Assembly: GCA_000499405.2 (NCBI GenBank)
Contig: HG738139.1
Location: 5,914,616 to 5,978,615, forward strand
From: Onchocerca volvulus
Lineage: Eukaryota; Nematoda; Chromadorea; Rhabditida; Onchocercidae
Length of the DNA: 64,000 nucleotides
Direction: 5' to 3'
A program made the position numbers and the translations under genes. The notes beneath the pieces are model-generated. The model saw only the letters and a list, made by a program, of their open reading frames with translations, had not been told where the DNA came from and did no database searches. Positions 1 to 19,715 of this stretch are shown one piece after another. Every line of letters starts with the position of its first letter. Position 1 is the first letter of the stretch.

Positions 1-3000
1 TTCTAGAACTGGAACATCAATTACTTCTTATCTTTCATTATTAGTTTAAATGTATTTCAGAATTTAATAAAGTTTAAGAATGGAGTTTGAGAAGCGTTTA
101 CATTGAAGCTAATAATATTCTCGCCTATATGTATATATCTCTGCCTTCTCTTTGAATCGTCAACAGATTGGAATTTTGCTAATATTACTTTACACAATTC
201 TTTGTAACCAATAAGACAACCACCTCACGTGTTGTAATCCACATTATGGCAAAAACATTACATATTTTGGATGCTCAGCTGGCCATAGTGTATGAAAGAT
301 GAACAACAAGAGTGGGCATATTCTAATCACGAAATGAATGGCGTCGAAACAGTTTTTTGAAAAAAATGAACTTTATTGTGCACAAAATGACCTTGCACGT
401 CGCAAAATAACTACCACAATGTAAATATTGTATTCTTGTATTACTAATAATATTAAGTCAAAAACTGTTGAAGTTTATCGAAGAGAAATCGCTGATTTAC
501 AAAAATTAATATTAAAAAGCACCATTTAAATAAACATATGCACTCTACAAGTAAACCTCATGAAATTTTGCATTCAATTCGTCATCGAATACTTCATCAT
601 GCGATAATGAGAAGTTTACAGGACCAAATTTCCGCTTCAAACGGGAAAAATTCCAAAATTATTTTGTTTAAACCAGCCGCTAGCTAGGCTTTCAAGGTAT
701 ACTACTATGGTCTTGTAGTGACTTAAAAAAAACTTCCCTATCAGAAAAATATCATAATGATTGATACCTTTGGAAAGTTTAATAATTGGAAGACTGGCAC
801 TGATAAAATCATTCGGTGCATTAATCTATCACATCATACGATAAACAACTACAGGGATGACTTCCTACGAAAGATCCTCAACTTTTACAAGAAAATACTT
901 TTGAATTTTATCCATGCAAATTTAAAAGAACAAAAGAAAAATGAAATGACGAAGAATAAGGAAACTTTTTTCAAGGAGAATAAAAGTAACTGATTCATAA
1001 CTAAAATGATTTTTTTTTTTTTTTTTTAACTGAAGATTATTTATTGTTTCAATGTTCATCGAATGTCTAAAAGCACTGAAGCAAACAAATAATCTTTAGT
1101 CAAAAAAATTCATTCTAAAATAAAATGATGAATCAGTGAGGTCATTCAAATATTTATTACCAAGAAGGATGGAAGAACGAATGGACAACAAAATCGAGGA
1201 GACACGATGAATGAATGCTATTCTTCTCGAAGAGTGGACAAATAAGGAAGAGGAAAATGATGATGCCAGGGTTGGTCCTCAATTTCAGCCTTCTAATCAA
1301 TATGCTCATAGCCTTATTCTATCGTTTCATTACATTTAGTAGCGTCTTTCTCTTAGAGAGGAAATTTTTAAAACAATCTATCCTCACATTTAGCCATCCA
1401 TTATTACAATCAAGATGAGATGAGATTCTTCTTCAATCAAAATATGAGAGGGATGTGTAGAATAAGATTCTATTGACATAAATACTTACCGCCACAATAC
1501 TTCTCTAAGCAAATATATGCATTTTCTCGAAGAGAATCAAGATCTCAAATAAAAATTCTAAAAATTAAACATTTTGAAAAATATCATCAGTGAAATGATT
1601 GGCATTAATTGAATTAAGAAGTAAGCAAATGATCGGAAGATCAAACGATGCTTGAATGGTGTGAAAACTTCAAGCATTCATCATCAATAAAGTTAAAATG
1701 GTAATACGACTGAGGAATTAGATGAATCGATTTGCAGCTTTTGTCTTGATCATATCTTCAGGGTAATCGAGTAAACAGAAGGGTTGGTCTGTTAATTAGA
1801 AAGAATGTGGGGAGAACGAGAGAAAAAGCAGAATGAAAGAAGGATGGTGAAAACTAACTTCACGAAATGGATTGGTTCAGGCAGCATCGAATTAAAGATG
1901 GAAAAAGTGCCGATGGGAGTATGACTAATTTAAAAATTGAATGAAATGGATGATGACGGACCTGATTCTGAATTAAAGGATAGGCAGTACTACTGATAAT
2001 GAACGTGAAGAAGTATGGATTGAAGGAAAAAGAAGAAAAGAATGATAAATGTCCCTATTGGATTCTCCTCAACTAAACAATCTTATCTTTCGGAAGACTC
2101 AAACAGATTTGAAGCACAGCAGAAAAGAGAATTGCATAAGCAGCACGTTATCTATCGACTTTAGAACGACGGAATGATGGCTTAGGCATGCCATGCGAGC
2201 AGCGACCATAGTCATCCTGAAAAATGCTGAAATGCTTCAATTTCTACTCCATCCATCCATCCAACATCGATCACATTTTGCCGCTTTGTTGTGGAGAGAA
2301 TGCTGCTGGCTGTACTCACTGAATGAGTTTGTTGATCCATCGGCAGTATAATCAACACTGATAATATATAAACGCATCGTTGATCGCACTCATAAATCAA
2401 GAAGTGCCAGCTAAGCTACATGTACTACCAGAACCGGAACAGCAGTTCTTCATTCAAATAATCACACCAGCAATAAATCCAAGTTCAAAAATTTCCTATC
2501 AAAAAAATGTTATCTCATTATGGTACAAATTTAAATTCTATTCGGATGTTTTTTCTTTATCTTTTTTTTTTGCAACTAGTTGAAATTTTTTAAAATTATT
2601 CCATCCACAGAAGGTGAATTATTTGAATTTCTTTTCAATTATTCCAGAAAAAATAGAACCACCAAAAGTTTTAGAAGCAACTCTATTCTTTCGATTTTTT
2701 CAGTAAAAAAGTATTCAAGAGTGACCATGCATTACTTATTTAAAATAGCAATCCATTTAAGATGATTTACTAATCTAAAAAAAAAGAAAAGAAAAAAGAC
2801 CAAAATCCCCAATGAATATGTCACAAATCATTAAAAATCGAAATTTCTAATGAATATGCTGACATCAGAAAAGAAAACTTCAAAATATGTAGAATGCTAT
2901 CAAAATGCCTTACTTCAACATGGAAATGCGTGTGAACAGGAAAAATAAGTGTTATTTTTGTATTTGATCAAAATCTACAGTCTCTTGAATCTTTTTAGAT

Positions 3001-4082
3001 AGAAAATGCCGGAGGCAAAACATGAAATAGAAAAGATAGAGAGATAAAACTTGCGAAAGTAATATATAATGATGAAGCAGCCATGGCAGTGCGCGTGCAC
3101 GAAAAAACACACACGAGATATGTCAAATAAATGAAACCAGCCCAAAATCAATAGCTGTGCGTTGCTTAAAAAAATTAACGAACGCCCTGGAAATGTTGAA
3201 AATTATTGCTTCTAACAACTGGGAATTCAATTTACTTCGATAAAACTAGCATAATTACGAGATTTACAAGTGTGGATATTGTTGCAAATAGATCGCTCAG
3301 CATGATATCAACTTATGATACTAAATTTCAATTCCAAAAATATATGTTCGAACATAAGTTCATTTGCATGTCAATAATTAGTCAAATTAATGAGACTGAA
3401 TCATGTGGATAAATTATGTAGAATGGGAATGAAAGTTCAAATGAACCTATCTTCCCCAATAATATCAGTATCCACTTCCTTACTCTCACCTCATGGAATG
3501 GTCAAAAAATACGATCAATTTAATCTCGACAAAGCATTTCTGCATGATTCTTCTCTTTTCGTAACTCATATTATCCTTAACAAAATCAGAAAATCATCAT
3601 TTATATAAGTTATCTAGTGAATATTACCTTTATTTCATACTATGAACATCAGTAATGAAAATTTTTATTGGCATTATATATTTAAAATGTTCATGTACAT
3701 TTAGCTATAACATCCAGATTTCTGAGACTCAGAATCTTGCGAATGACTCACTGGTTGGATTTTATATGAATGACTATTACTATTAATCAACATAAATGAT
3801 AACGACAACAGAATCTTGGCAGTAACATATACAAATCACAATAGAACATATTAGCAATTGTGTATGTTAAATAACTGTTCGGACAACCAAATGGATCAAA
3901 CTATCTTCTGCAAGTTTAATTAAAGTCATATAAACTTTCAGAAGCTCTAACTGATTTAATCATATGAAATACTTCTAAATTACTACCAGAAGTGTGAAAT
4001 GTAATGTGGTATATTGGAATCTTTTCAGAACACCTTGAAAACATTTCTACAGAAGAAAGAAAAAGGATTATAAAATAAGAAA
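1..4082. other. Intergenic region, no gene recognised
   Basis: I see only AT-rich sequence with short chance reading frames (none above 80 codons). None shows a recognisable domain or a consistent set of splice junctions. A poly-T run lies near 1012-1028. No tRNA-like B box was seen by eye on either strand. Confidence 0.5.
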
Positions 4083-9459
<5,377 letters not shown>

Positions 9460-11866
9460 TCAGAATACTTTATAAGTATCATTCCATTCACTTTCGCTCC
9501 AGTAGCCAGCTTCATGGACATTATTATGGGATTCGTACCAAGTGAAATTTGCAGTTGGGTGAGGTTTTCGCCAATCACCATAATCCGCCTGAAGTTGGTC
9601 GAATGTTTCATATGTCCATTTTTGATTTTTTTTTTTCTGCTATGGCACAAGATAAGAAGTGCTTAAATCAGCTATAGTATTAAGAAAAAAAACCACGAAA
9701 ATTCAAAAGTGAGAATGAGAAGTATTAGACTAAACTTCAAAATTACTCAGTTTCGGATCAGAAAGTGAACTCACCTGATTATTCGAAGGCCAAATGATGA
9801 TTTCCCTTGATCTAGTCTGATTCTTCTCTAGCCTAGCTTTTATGTGATTAAGAATTCAACACATACCTTCAGTACTTCCTCAACATTACAAGGCACATGA
9901 AACAATCTTCCCAATAGATCTCCTGTACAAATCTGTGAAATAGGTGGATAAACCCATCGTAATTTCTTCCTTTCGCTGATTATCATTCCACCAACCCAAG
10001 CGAAATCTTCATTTTCATAGACGAAGAATAAATCTATTTTAATGTTTGCCGAATAAACGCTCACTTCTAATGAGTCGTTAACCTAAACAGAATTTTTTCA
10101 TTTTTGGCGGACATAAAGTGCAATTAAATAAAGATGGGACTTCAGTTTTGCTAATTAATCAATCAATTAATGGGCCAGATCGTTTATTTTTTTAATAGTG
10201 ATAAATACAATTTTATTTAATTATTTAAAATAGAGCAAACTTTTCCGAGAATCCAAAAAAGTTTGAAGTCTTCCGATTTTTCCATATTTTTTAACATCCT
10301 TAGATCTAGAGAAGTAATTTTCATCGCCATATCAACATCCGTAGTATCTTTGATAAACGCGCATTCTCTGTACCAACCTGATATAAATTAATCTTTACTA
10401 AATTGAAGAAATCCTAGAATTAGTTCAGTATCTATTAAGTATCTTTTCGTGCAAATAACTGAACTGATGTAGGAAATGAGAGAATGGCAGAATCTTCCAA
10501 AAATGATAAAAGAAATTTCCTTTTTTTGCTGCTTACTGTAATAGTTTCTTATGGCAAAAAAGGAAGACAAAATGAGCAAAGCGACAGATAGTTCAGTTTT
10601 GAAGGAAAACATCATTTCATAATCTCATTAATAATTAAATTTAAGTGTAGCAATGCTTATGTCACAAGAAATAAATATGAAATGAAAATCGATACAATCT
10701 CATGAATATTTAGAAATGAATTTAAAAAGACCGAGAAGAGTGCCGCCGAAAAGAAATGGTGTCGCTCCAAAGGATTCAACAAAGTCTCGAAATTTAGCCA
10801 TATTGTTGATAAAATCATCAGGAATCACTGATTTACTCCAGCTAGTTGAAATACTCAATCTAATGCACTCGAGGAATCGTCCATTGTCCCACTTCTGAAG
10901 GAATTCTTCCTTGTTCACCGGAATCCATGTTTCTCGCTCGAATATATGCTTCTTAACTGCACGTAGACTAAAAAGAATTTATTCAATTCGTAGTGTTTTT
11001 AAATTGTTAAGATTATTCATTGTATCCATTCGTTCAATGTTCAGATAAGTTACGAACTGAGCGGAACAGATGCATTGCTAATAGGATCACAAGAATTATT
11101 ATTTACATAGTTTAATCTCTTATTTACAACTATCATTTGTTTTTATTATTAGTTTTCTTTTTGTATATCCTGATAATTCCCAAAGAAATTATAACAATTT
11201 CCATCGCTTTTTGTTAATTTTTCTGTGCAAATCATTAAATTCCCAAGTATTTCATATTTTCTGCACAGATTTCATAAATGAAGAATTTATCGCAAACGGG
11301 CAAGCTAAAGATTTTAATTGCCTGTAAAAATGTAAAGTGTAATTACTGAAAATATACCCATAAGCAGCTCGTAGATCTTTGTAATGCATGAATCTCACAT
11401 AATCATTTGATGAATTCATCATTCGATAGATAATGATGTTTCCAGCTGTTACCGGATTTTTCGACTTGTCATATGTACCAAAGACGTATTTATTAGGGAT
11501 GATATCACGAAGCCAAAATAAGTGATAGAATTGTTTCAAATACTGCAATTCTTGTTTTTCCTGGAGGAAGCAAGTGTAAAGATGAATCATGTTGTAGTTG
11601 ATAGACCTGCTTATCTACAAATCGAAAGAAGCAGATGGATGGATTAATTTCTATCGTATCAGGTAAGAATTGATTTAAATTTCAAAAATCCATACCAAAT
11701 TAAAGTTGCCGTAAGTGATTTCCGGAAAGTTATCCGTTTTAGCAATGTATTTGGTTACGTCTTCTACATTGCTCCCAATATACCGAATGTAATAAATTAT
11801 CCCTGTCAGCACAATTATTACAACAAGAAATCTCAAGCAATGGTATCTGATCTTTAGTAATACCAT
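9460..11866 (-). CDS. Fukutin/LicD-family phosphotransferase-like type II membrane protein
   Basis: Six exons join in phase: 11696-11866, 11358-11614, 10732-10967, 10241-10377, 9867-10082, 9460-9636, giving 397 residues. Residues about 10-30 form one hydrophobic segment (LRFLVVIIVLTGIIYYI), as in a Golgi type II signal anchor. The LicD/fukutin core follows: NGRFLECI near residue 170, then GGTLLG (217-222) and WYREC (223-227) split by an intron. Acidic residues D232, D235 and D237 (DTTDVD) fit the metal-binding site of the fold. Exon 5 holds the family strand KIDLFFVYE. The last exon ends with DWRKPHP and HNNV, like the C-terminus of fukutin-type proteins. Vertebrate fukutin transfers ribitol-phosphate to alpha-dystroglycan; the substrate here cannot be read from sequence. 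The exon 2 to exon 3 junction is the least certain. Confidence 0.85.
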
Positions 11867-11895
11867 TGTCCGTCATAATGTGCGTAATGAAACAA

Positions 11896-11902
11896 TCCTG
11901 AA
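11896..11902 (-). other. Candidate trans-splice acceptor of the fukutin-like gene
   Basis: The minus strand reads GTTTTCAG ending at 11898, about 31 nt before the ATG at 11866. No coding sequence lies immediately upstream. It is a good match to the nematode TTTTCAG acceptor. Confidence 0.4.
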
Positions 11903-13550
11903 AACGATGACACTAAGTGATAATAAGCATTATGCAGTCATAAACATCAATTTCTTCATTAAGTCGTCAAAAACACGACGTTATTTCACGTCTTGCTACG
12001 AAAATTTTTGACGTGTAAACATCGACGTAAGTGATTCGCTTCTAAAAATTCCACAAAAAAAAAGATTAGTCAATTCATAGTCTTTAACGAAAATGAGAAT
12101 ATCTGAGCAAAAATTCGATCGTTATCTAAAAATTTATGATCATTTGGCAGTTTTTTGGACAATTTTATTAAACTTTAGATTAAATTTTATGATTGGAGCT
12201 TGCGACCGGATCTTTCCCATACTTTACTGCACTATTCAAAATTTTCTCTATGAAAATTGGTCGAGGACAATAATTAAAGGTCCCGTAAATAAGCGGACTA
12301 TTCCTATGAAATAATTAGTTCTAATTGGATTAAAGCCAACATCAGTGACACTGTCTCTTACAGTTTTTTGAAAGTGATAAATATACAGCATTATACTACA
12401 AAAACTATCATTATATGCGTCTGCATGAAGCTTTCCTTCCTTTTTTTTTCACTATATTTAATTTATTGTAGAGAGTAAGATTCTAATCTAATCATATCTA
12501 ATCATTGTATGAACTTATCATATACATTAGATCAATCATCTAATCAGGTAATTCAACAATCTCAAAATATCTTTTATCCTTCAGAAGAGTCATGAACGAG
12601 TGGTAGAGAATGATTAAGTAATCTAATGACGTAAAGAAAATCTGATATCACAGCTGGTATCATGGAAATTCATATTCTGATCCAAAAAACAGAAATAATC
12701 AGCTGTATCAATTTAAATTAAAATCAGTGACGAATACAAATATCATTCTCATGGCAGAAAAATGTCACTTCAAAAGTTCGCTTAATGTACTTTTAGCAAT
12801 AATTACTTTGTTGCTAAGTAACGAACGCATAAAAGATGATAAGTCAACGTAAATAGACTTTAGTACAAAAGTAAAATGAAATGCTGAAACAAATCTATAA
12901 TCATAAGATTATCAATAAGACCAATCTGATAACAAAAATGGAATAATGATTAAGTTAGGAATAAAAAGAATTAAATCTGGTAATTTAGAGTAAGATTAAC
13001 TAATAAAATAAGTACAAATATAATTCAACAGAAAATGATAGCTAATGATAATGATAAGAATGGTTTCCCCAATGATAAACAGCTACTATAAATAGTAACT
13101 GCTTATTATAGATCATAATAAGACATTCCACATATCTGACATTCGCAGAAAAAAAAGGAGCATTCCGTAGAAAAAATCACCAAAAAAAAGTAGAAATTTG
13201 CATACAGTGACATAAGATTGCGATAATGTGACTGAATTTATGTATACAAATTGCATGCATGCATGCACAAAGAGAAATTATCCTAATTCCTTCTTGTTTT
13301 TTCATTGTTTAGAAATAATTAAATCGATGAAAGAGCAAAGGACATGCATGCAAACAAGATATCACTGATAATTTGATATTGCTTTGTATAGCTATCTTTT
13401 CTCTGTTTGAAATAGCACATAAATACTTTTTTAAATGAACAGATTATCTTCGAATACATCCAATTTTTCCGAACGTGATCAACTGCACTAAATCTGCAAT
13501 TGATTGGGGATATGCAACATTGTTATGATTCATCGCTTGATGATAAACTC

Positions 13551-13670
13551 TTCTGTTGTCGCAAAAATTAAAATTTGATGACAATCCTTTCTGTTGTCGC
13601 AAAACTTGATGACAATCCCTTCTGTTGTTGCAAAATTTGATGACAATCTCTTCCGTTGTCATGAAATTTC
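13551..13670. repeat. 31-bp tandem repeat, about 3.5 copies
   Basis: The unit is built on TTCTGTTGTCGCAAAA followed by TTGATGACAATCCC. A longer first copy (about 38 bp) starts at 13551. Copies of 31 bp start at 13589 and 13620, and a partial degenerate copy ends near 13670. An open minus frame crosses the array but is explained by the repeat. Confidence 0.85.
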
Positions 13671-16600
13671 GAACGCCCTAAGATCATAATACCACTTGAT
13701 GAGCTGTTAAAAAGTGAATTTATTCAGATGCATTAGATTTAGAAATTCAAAATTCATCTCTATCAGAATCGAATTCTACCAATTCTAAGAGATAACGAAG
13801 TATGGTGCATATATTCAGTCCAAAAGATCCAAAAACATAATGCCTAGTACTTATGTGACGCAAAGATATGACCTTCTAATTTTTGGAAATCTTTTCGGAA
13901 TATTGCTGACTTCAACTGAAAATGAAATCATAAATTAGCGACAAAAGTTACTTTCCTAAGCTTGTTGATAAAATCAGGTTGAATAAATGAAGTTGTACCT
14001 TAATCTATCTTAAGATTTCAGTTTCTTTAACTGAAGAAGTCTTTCCAGAACTGTCCTATGCAAATTTTAACAACATTCAACCACGTAAATTATTTCAAAG
14101 AAATCGCTCTCGCAATAAAACCAATTTTTCTACTTAATTTTTCCTAAATCAAAGTTTGTCCTACAGAGAATCCCAGGATTCAGAGAAAAATCCTACAGTA
14201 TCATCTGGAAAATTCTTAGAATCACATAGTGAAACTTGCTGATCTTAAATTGCGATCACACTTGTTCAATAGCTGCAAGTTCTAAACTACGATGATTCAA
14301 CGCAAGAATGTAAACAGCATTAGCACATAGGCAAGTTGATCAGAAGAGATTCGATTGCTTTGCATGAAATATCAGCGATTTCAATTTTCAATTCATTCAT
14401 TTGGAGCGATGCGATGCGATGTTTGTTCAGATAGAAAGAAGTTTTGATTTTTTCTTTAAAAGCAAAAATCGATAATTCCAAAAACAATAATTGAAAGAAC
14501 AAGTTTTGTCGAGAATTCTGACAAATTTCAAATCACTGTTGTTATCAAGCGAGCTTGAGATTCTTATCATGAAATGATGATTTACATGTGCTACAGAATT
14601 TTTCCAAGTGAATCTTTTTAACGACGGAATTTTTTCAATGCGACAGAATCCTTCAATATATGTGTATATTAAACAGTTCAACGTGTTTTGAGTATTAGAA
14701 AAAAAGAAAAATCTGAATGGAAAAACAGAAAATGAGATAAAATGCATGCTAATCGTATGTGGTTTGTTCAAGAAATAATTGACAACTTGATCAGTAATTA
14801 ATTCACTTCTAGAAGGATTCCAGAAGTATCATTGGTCAGTTTGTCGAATGTCATGTTTTAATGTCGTCAATATTTAGTTTGCAAGGACTTTGGAATTATG
14901 TTACAACTTTGAAAGCAAACAGCAAATTTTTTTAAAACACCAAATTTCGTTATTTAGTAGAGGCGGAAACTTTGGACTGTAATTGAAAAAATTTTGAAAA
15001 AATGTTGTATCGATGTTTTAAGAGTTTATTCGTCCATGACGATTATTTTTCAATTTCTTCTATTTTTTCCTTCACGAAATCTCAAGAATAATTTTTTAAC
15101 CTTAAAAGATAGCGAAATTTTGATATAAATTAATTAAGTGTTCCATTCACATGTCATCATATTAGTAATTCCTTTTTTTTTTTTTTTCAGTTAGTTGGGA
15201 GGAGTAGTGATTGCTTACTTGTCTATTGAATTTTCAAACATCAAAACTCAACTCCAGACAATTTGAATTAAAAATTTGAATAAAAAATTAGGAATTTGAA
15301 TAAAAAGAAATCATTATTATAGTTTGCTGATGTAATGTAATATAGCAGCAATGAAATTCTTTATTATTCTATTTGTTATTATTATTTTTCAGCAATATTT
15401 TTGCCTTGTGAAATATAAGGAATAACCATTTATAGACAGAAGTTCTCAATTTGTAAAACTTTTATTATTTCTCTTTACCTGTTTAAGAAATCGTCTGATT
15501 GTTGCTTATTTTCTTCCCTTTCCGATTTCATTTTTTATCATTTCAAATTGCTATCATAATAGATTACATTTGCCGTCATCTTATCACTAATCATATCTGA
15601 ATCCGTTATTAATTTTGTGATTTAAATTAGACTGGATATTTATTTAAAATATAAAAGTGGAATCGGAAAAGGAAAATTACTCGAAGTAATAAGTCATAAA
15701 ACAAGAATTTCCTCCGTATGGAAATTTTAACATCAACAAAAGAATATAGCCGAGTAGAATAGCTACACGAAATGATATATTATTTCCCTAAAAATTTTAC
15801 TATTTAGCAAAAAAGAACGACGAGAGTTTATGAACAGTTTCAAAAAAAAAGGAAGGAAAAGAAAAGAAAAACAAATGATCCACTGATTGTTTCAACTAAT
15901 GAAATACTATTACTGAAAATGCCAATTTCTTTTTTCTGAATTTTAAACAAAACTTTTCTTTATATTTTAAGAAAATGATATACTAGCTTTTAAAACAGAA
16001 AATGAGGAAGTTAAGTTAATTATTATTAGAATAAAGTCCCATTTTGCTGTCATGCAAAAAATTCGTCCTTACATCTGGAAAACATTAAAAAATGATGAAT
16101 ATGTTCGTTTTTCGTTTTTAGATAACAAATTATTAAATGATCATTTGACTTCCATCAAAATTAAAGTAATTGATTTGCATTGGAAATTTTATGATGGAAA
16201 TCATATTATGAACGGGTCAGAAAGATAATATGATGCTTTTAGAAAAAAAAGTCATACTACTTTGAATATTAGAAATAATTATTACAAATAATCTGCGGAT
16301 ATCAACAATAAAAGAAAAATTCCGCACTTTATATTTTACTAAAAATCAAGTTAACAAATTTGCAAAAACAAAGATTAACATATAGTAAGAAGCAAGAAAT
16401 GCTTGATTTATATGATACATCGATTGATTAAGTCATTTCCACTGAAAAGTTCAATTTCGATATTTAGAAGACAATAAGTTCAATTCCGATTCAGTTTCAA
16501 TATTGAGAAAAAATAAATTTAATTTCTATTCTCTGATGTGTCTCCTAAAGTGATTAATGATAATTAGATTTACAATTATATGCATTTCTTTTTCATAAGT

Positions 16601-16837
16601 TTTTTGCACTAATTTCTTAGTTTAGGCCTCATGTTCAATTTCAGAGCAACTTTAACTCGAAATCTCCAAAATCAAGAAGATAACGATTCAAAAGTAAGAT
16701 CAGCACTTTTTCTTCCAACATGGCTTTCAATTTTTTAATCACATCACCGAAGATTTCTCAAAATTATCAAGAAAATATAAATCACTTTGCTGCTCGATAT
16801 GAAAGTCCTAAGAAGACTAGAGTTGCAAAATAACAAA

Positions 16838-16925
16838 ATATATCGAATTCTTTAGGAAAAATATAAAATTCTTTAGGAAAAAAAGAATTCTTCAGGAAAT
16901 ATATCGAATTCCTTGGAAAAAAATG
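16838..16925. repeat. Degenerate short tandem repeat
   Basis: Three to four diverged copies of an ATATCGAATTCTTTAGGAAA-like unit of about 22-28 bp occur in a row. No coding role is apparent. Confidence 0.55.
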
Positions 16926-17287
16926 AATCCTTGTCAGAAAGCAATTCTTGTGCTTCATAAGCCTATGAATTTGAGCAAATAATTCAATAACAATGTTGCA
17001 TTTTAGAATTAATTCGCCTTCTTTCCTTACTACTCCTTTCTATTCCTGCTCTTTCGAATATTTTGATCGGACAATCTTTTCAAGGATCGATTAAAATCAA
17101 TATGAAATAGAAGCAATGTTTAACTTTCATCTTGCCGCCAATCTTCTTAACCGTGACACAATTACTGAGAATTCTTCTTCCTTGTTGTGTTGTTCTCGAA
17201 GCCTCAAACTTGGGTAATTAAACCTTTATTATAAAATCTGATAACGCGACAAGGCAGACAAATACAATATCCGTACAACCAACTGAC

Positions 17288-17389
17288 CTCGTGGTAGCGC
17301 CTCCTTTCCAAAGATTCTATAGTCAGGATCTTCTTCTTATTTATGGAAGGGAGGACCCCGCTAGAATTTCGTCTGCCATAAGGCGCCAT
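17288..17389 (-). CDS. Possible orphan first exon of an unrecognised gene
   Basis: I do not recognise this product. An ATG at 17389 sits in an AAAA-ATG-G context and opens 34 codons (beginning MAPYGRRNSSGVLP, basic and low in A/T-type residues). It ends at GAG followed by a GTCAGT donor. An acceptor-like TTGCTGTAG occurs about 45 nt upstream of the ATG on the same strand. The segment is clearly more GC-rich than its surroundings. No second exon could be identified on the minus strand below 17288, so this may be a remnant, a first exon with a long intron, or chance. Confidence 0.25.
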
Positions 17390-17434
17390 TTTTAGCGCAT
17401 GAGAGCGCGTCTTTTTTGGCGCGTGACCTTGACT

Positions 17435-19715
17435 ACAGCAAGGAATAAAGTTACAAAGCATTTGAACTATAAACAAAGAAATCTCCATGCAAATAAACAA
17501 GAGATACATTTGAAAAATAAAGAAATCACTTATTCTCTAGTACTCCTAGCGATTTCAGCGATTTTATGTTCAATTTGGGTAAGGAAAAGAAGCAACAAGC
17601 CATGATACTGGATACTGAAATAGAATGCTCAAATAAAAGAGACTTTTTTTTTCTAAAAATTAATACAAAATGAAATTTAATTCAATTAAATATAAACTGA
17701 GTATTGTTACACTGCGATTTCAAAGTTTTAAAGAGCCATTTTCATTAACTGAATGCTAACTATGCATATGTCCGTTGTAATATCTTCTCGGATTTATATC
17801 AACAAAAATATGTCATCAGACTGGAATAGAATTAAAAAGATGAATTGAGATGATTTCATCTCAGATGACGATAGGCTATTCATTTCTAGTAGCTAAACAA
17901 TTTGTAATCTGTTTAGTCTTATCGATTCCATCATTCCTTATCATTCTTTGATCAGTCCCGTCATAAAAGCTCTTTCGAGAAATACAGGAAGTACTGAGTC
18001 ATCAAAAATAAGGTTGAAGTCATCACATTGAAATATAGATCAGTGAAAAAATAAATGCAATGTTTATACATGTTTTTTTCTAATTGATATAAATCTATAA
18101 ACTTAAATTGAGTCAAATCCTTCATTTCATTTCAAATATAATAATTGCATGTTTTAATAAAATTGGACAAAATCTCTTCGATTATTTTTCCTTCTTTTCC
18201 TCGTTTCTTTTTCTTTTTTTTTTTTTTTTTTTTCAAAAATATAACCCCTTCTGTTTACAATGAAAAATTAAGAATTGAAAGAATTTTAAAATTCAAAAAG
18301 CTGAACATATCATTTCCAAACTGATAAACTCAATTTCTTATTTTTTTCTTTTTTGTTTTGTTTCTATTAGTTTTTTACAATCACTGAATTCAAAACTCCA
18401 ACAATTATGTTAAAAATAATAGAAATTTGCTTCATCCGAAAATTTCTCACATAGAAAACAACTTTGAAAGTTTTCAGCTCTGTTATATTTTGAAACATGA
18501 AACGAAATAGCACAATTCCATTCAATAGAATCTCATTTTTCACTTAAAATAAAAGAATGATAAGAATGAAAAAAGTGATAAAACGGTAAACAGATATCAA
18601 TCAGAATCGGAAAACTCGAATTTTATAAAAACAATTAAATTCCTATCGCATAAACACAGCTTACAGAATTCTTACTCACGATTTCTAGAGATAATAAAAT
18701 AAAAATTCAAAGATAAATTCCCGATAATATCATTGCTAAATAAAAAATGAATTATAAAAATTCGATGTGTTAAAACTGCACTAGAAATTCCAAAAATTGC
18801 ACGCACTAGTCTTCAAGAAATTCAAATTTTATGGAGAAAATATAAATTACTTATCTCCCATAACATGCATATGAACATTAGCGAATTGGTAGTACAAGAA
18901 TTAGAAAGCATACATCAAAAACTGGACGTAAAAAAAATGCAAATTTGTCTTTTACTTGGTTATTTAGCCATGAATTCTCATCTATCATTGGACTATACTA
19001 TATGTTTCTGAAGACAGATCAGCTTTTTCAGGATTATGCTTGAAGACTCACTTATAATTCCAAGAGAAAACTTATGATGCAAAAGCCTGACCACAAAATC
19101 TGGAAAAGTTTCCAATTTTCGAGATTTCAAGATAAATGTTTGAATAAAATTTTAATATTTCTATCGAGATATTGCGACTGATGTCAAGACTAATGATTCT
19201 AAATAAACAATAGCCTAGTAAATGTTGAAATGTCATTGATTTAGGTGTTATCTATGTTCGGAATACCTGAGGAAATTGAATGTTTCTACTAAATCTAGTC
19301 CGGAACCAGAGTAGTGGAAACTCAGAATACTTTTGAATCGTTCATTTGCACTTATTTAAGTTCATGATCCAAAGATTTCTTTGAAGAATTGATTTGTAAA
19401 AAACGTATGCCAAGACGCGAAAATAATGTTTTCTAACTTTTGATATCTTCTTTAAAAAAAAAAAAAAAAAAATGAAGGGCAATAATACTTCAGATGTTCA
19501 GAATCGAGCAAGAATTTCATTTTCCATTTATCATTATTTAATGACTGAAGTTAGCTAAGTGACTAGTAATCTTATGATGACCAATTTTGAAAATAAACAT
19601 GTATTACAGGAATAAAAGATCACAATTACATTTCTAAATTAAATAACGACAAAGTTTTCTGGCCATGCTCTTTTCTACATATTCAATTACTGGACTTCTT
19701 CAGCGACGTCCAAAA
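17435..19715. other. Intergenic region, nothing recognised
   Basis: AT-rich sequence with poly-T (18212-18231) and poly-A (19454-19471) runs. No exon, RNA gene or repeat family was recognised. Confidence 0.45.

Larger units (their letters stand above)
11903..17287. other. Gene-poor AT-rich region
   Basis: I recognise no protein here. The stretch contains a 31-bp tandem repeat at 13551-13670 and a degenerate AATTCTTTAGGAAAA-type repeat near 16838-16925. Open frames near 14320-14771 on the minus strand are hydrophobic and A/T-driven, with no family signature. Confidence 0.45.

Noticed and set aside
11252..11357. Extension of the second fukutin-like exon, or a 53-nt intron, giving a C-terminal GLPVCDKFF-type sequence
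   Set aside because: It runs to a stop before the essential GGTLLG core. The GG|GTATAT donor at 11357 joins the next exon in phase and restores the family order.
13444..13662. 72-codon minus frame with repeated NNRR/DNRR segments
   Set aside because: Produced by the 31-bp tandem repeat. The repeat period is not a multiple of three, and no conserved domain is present.
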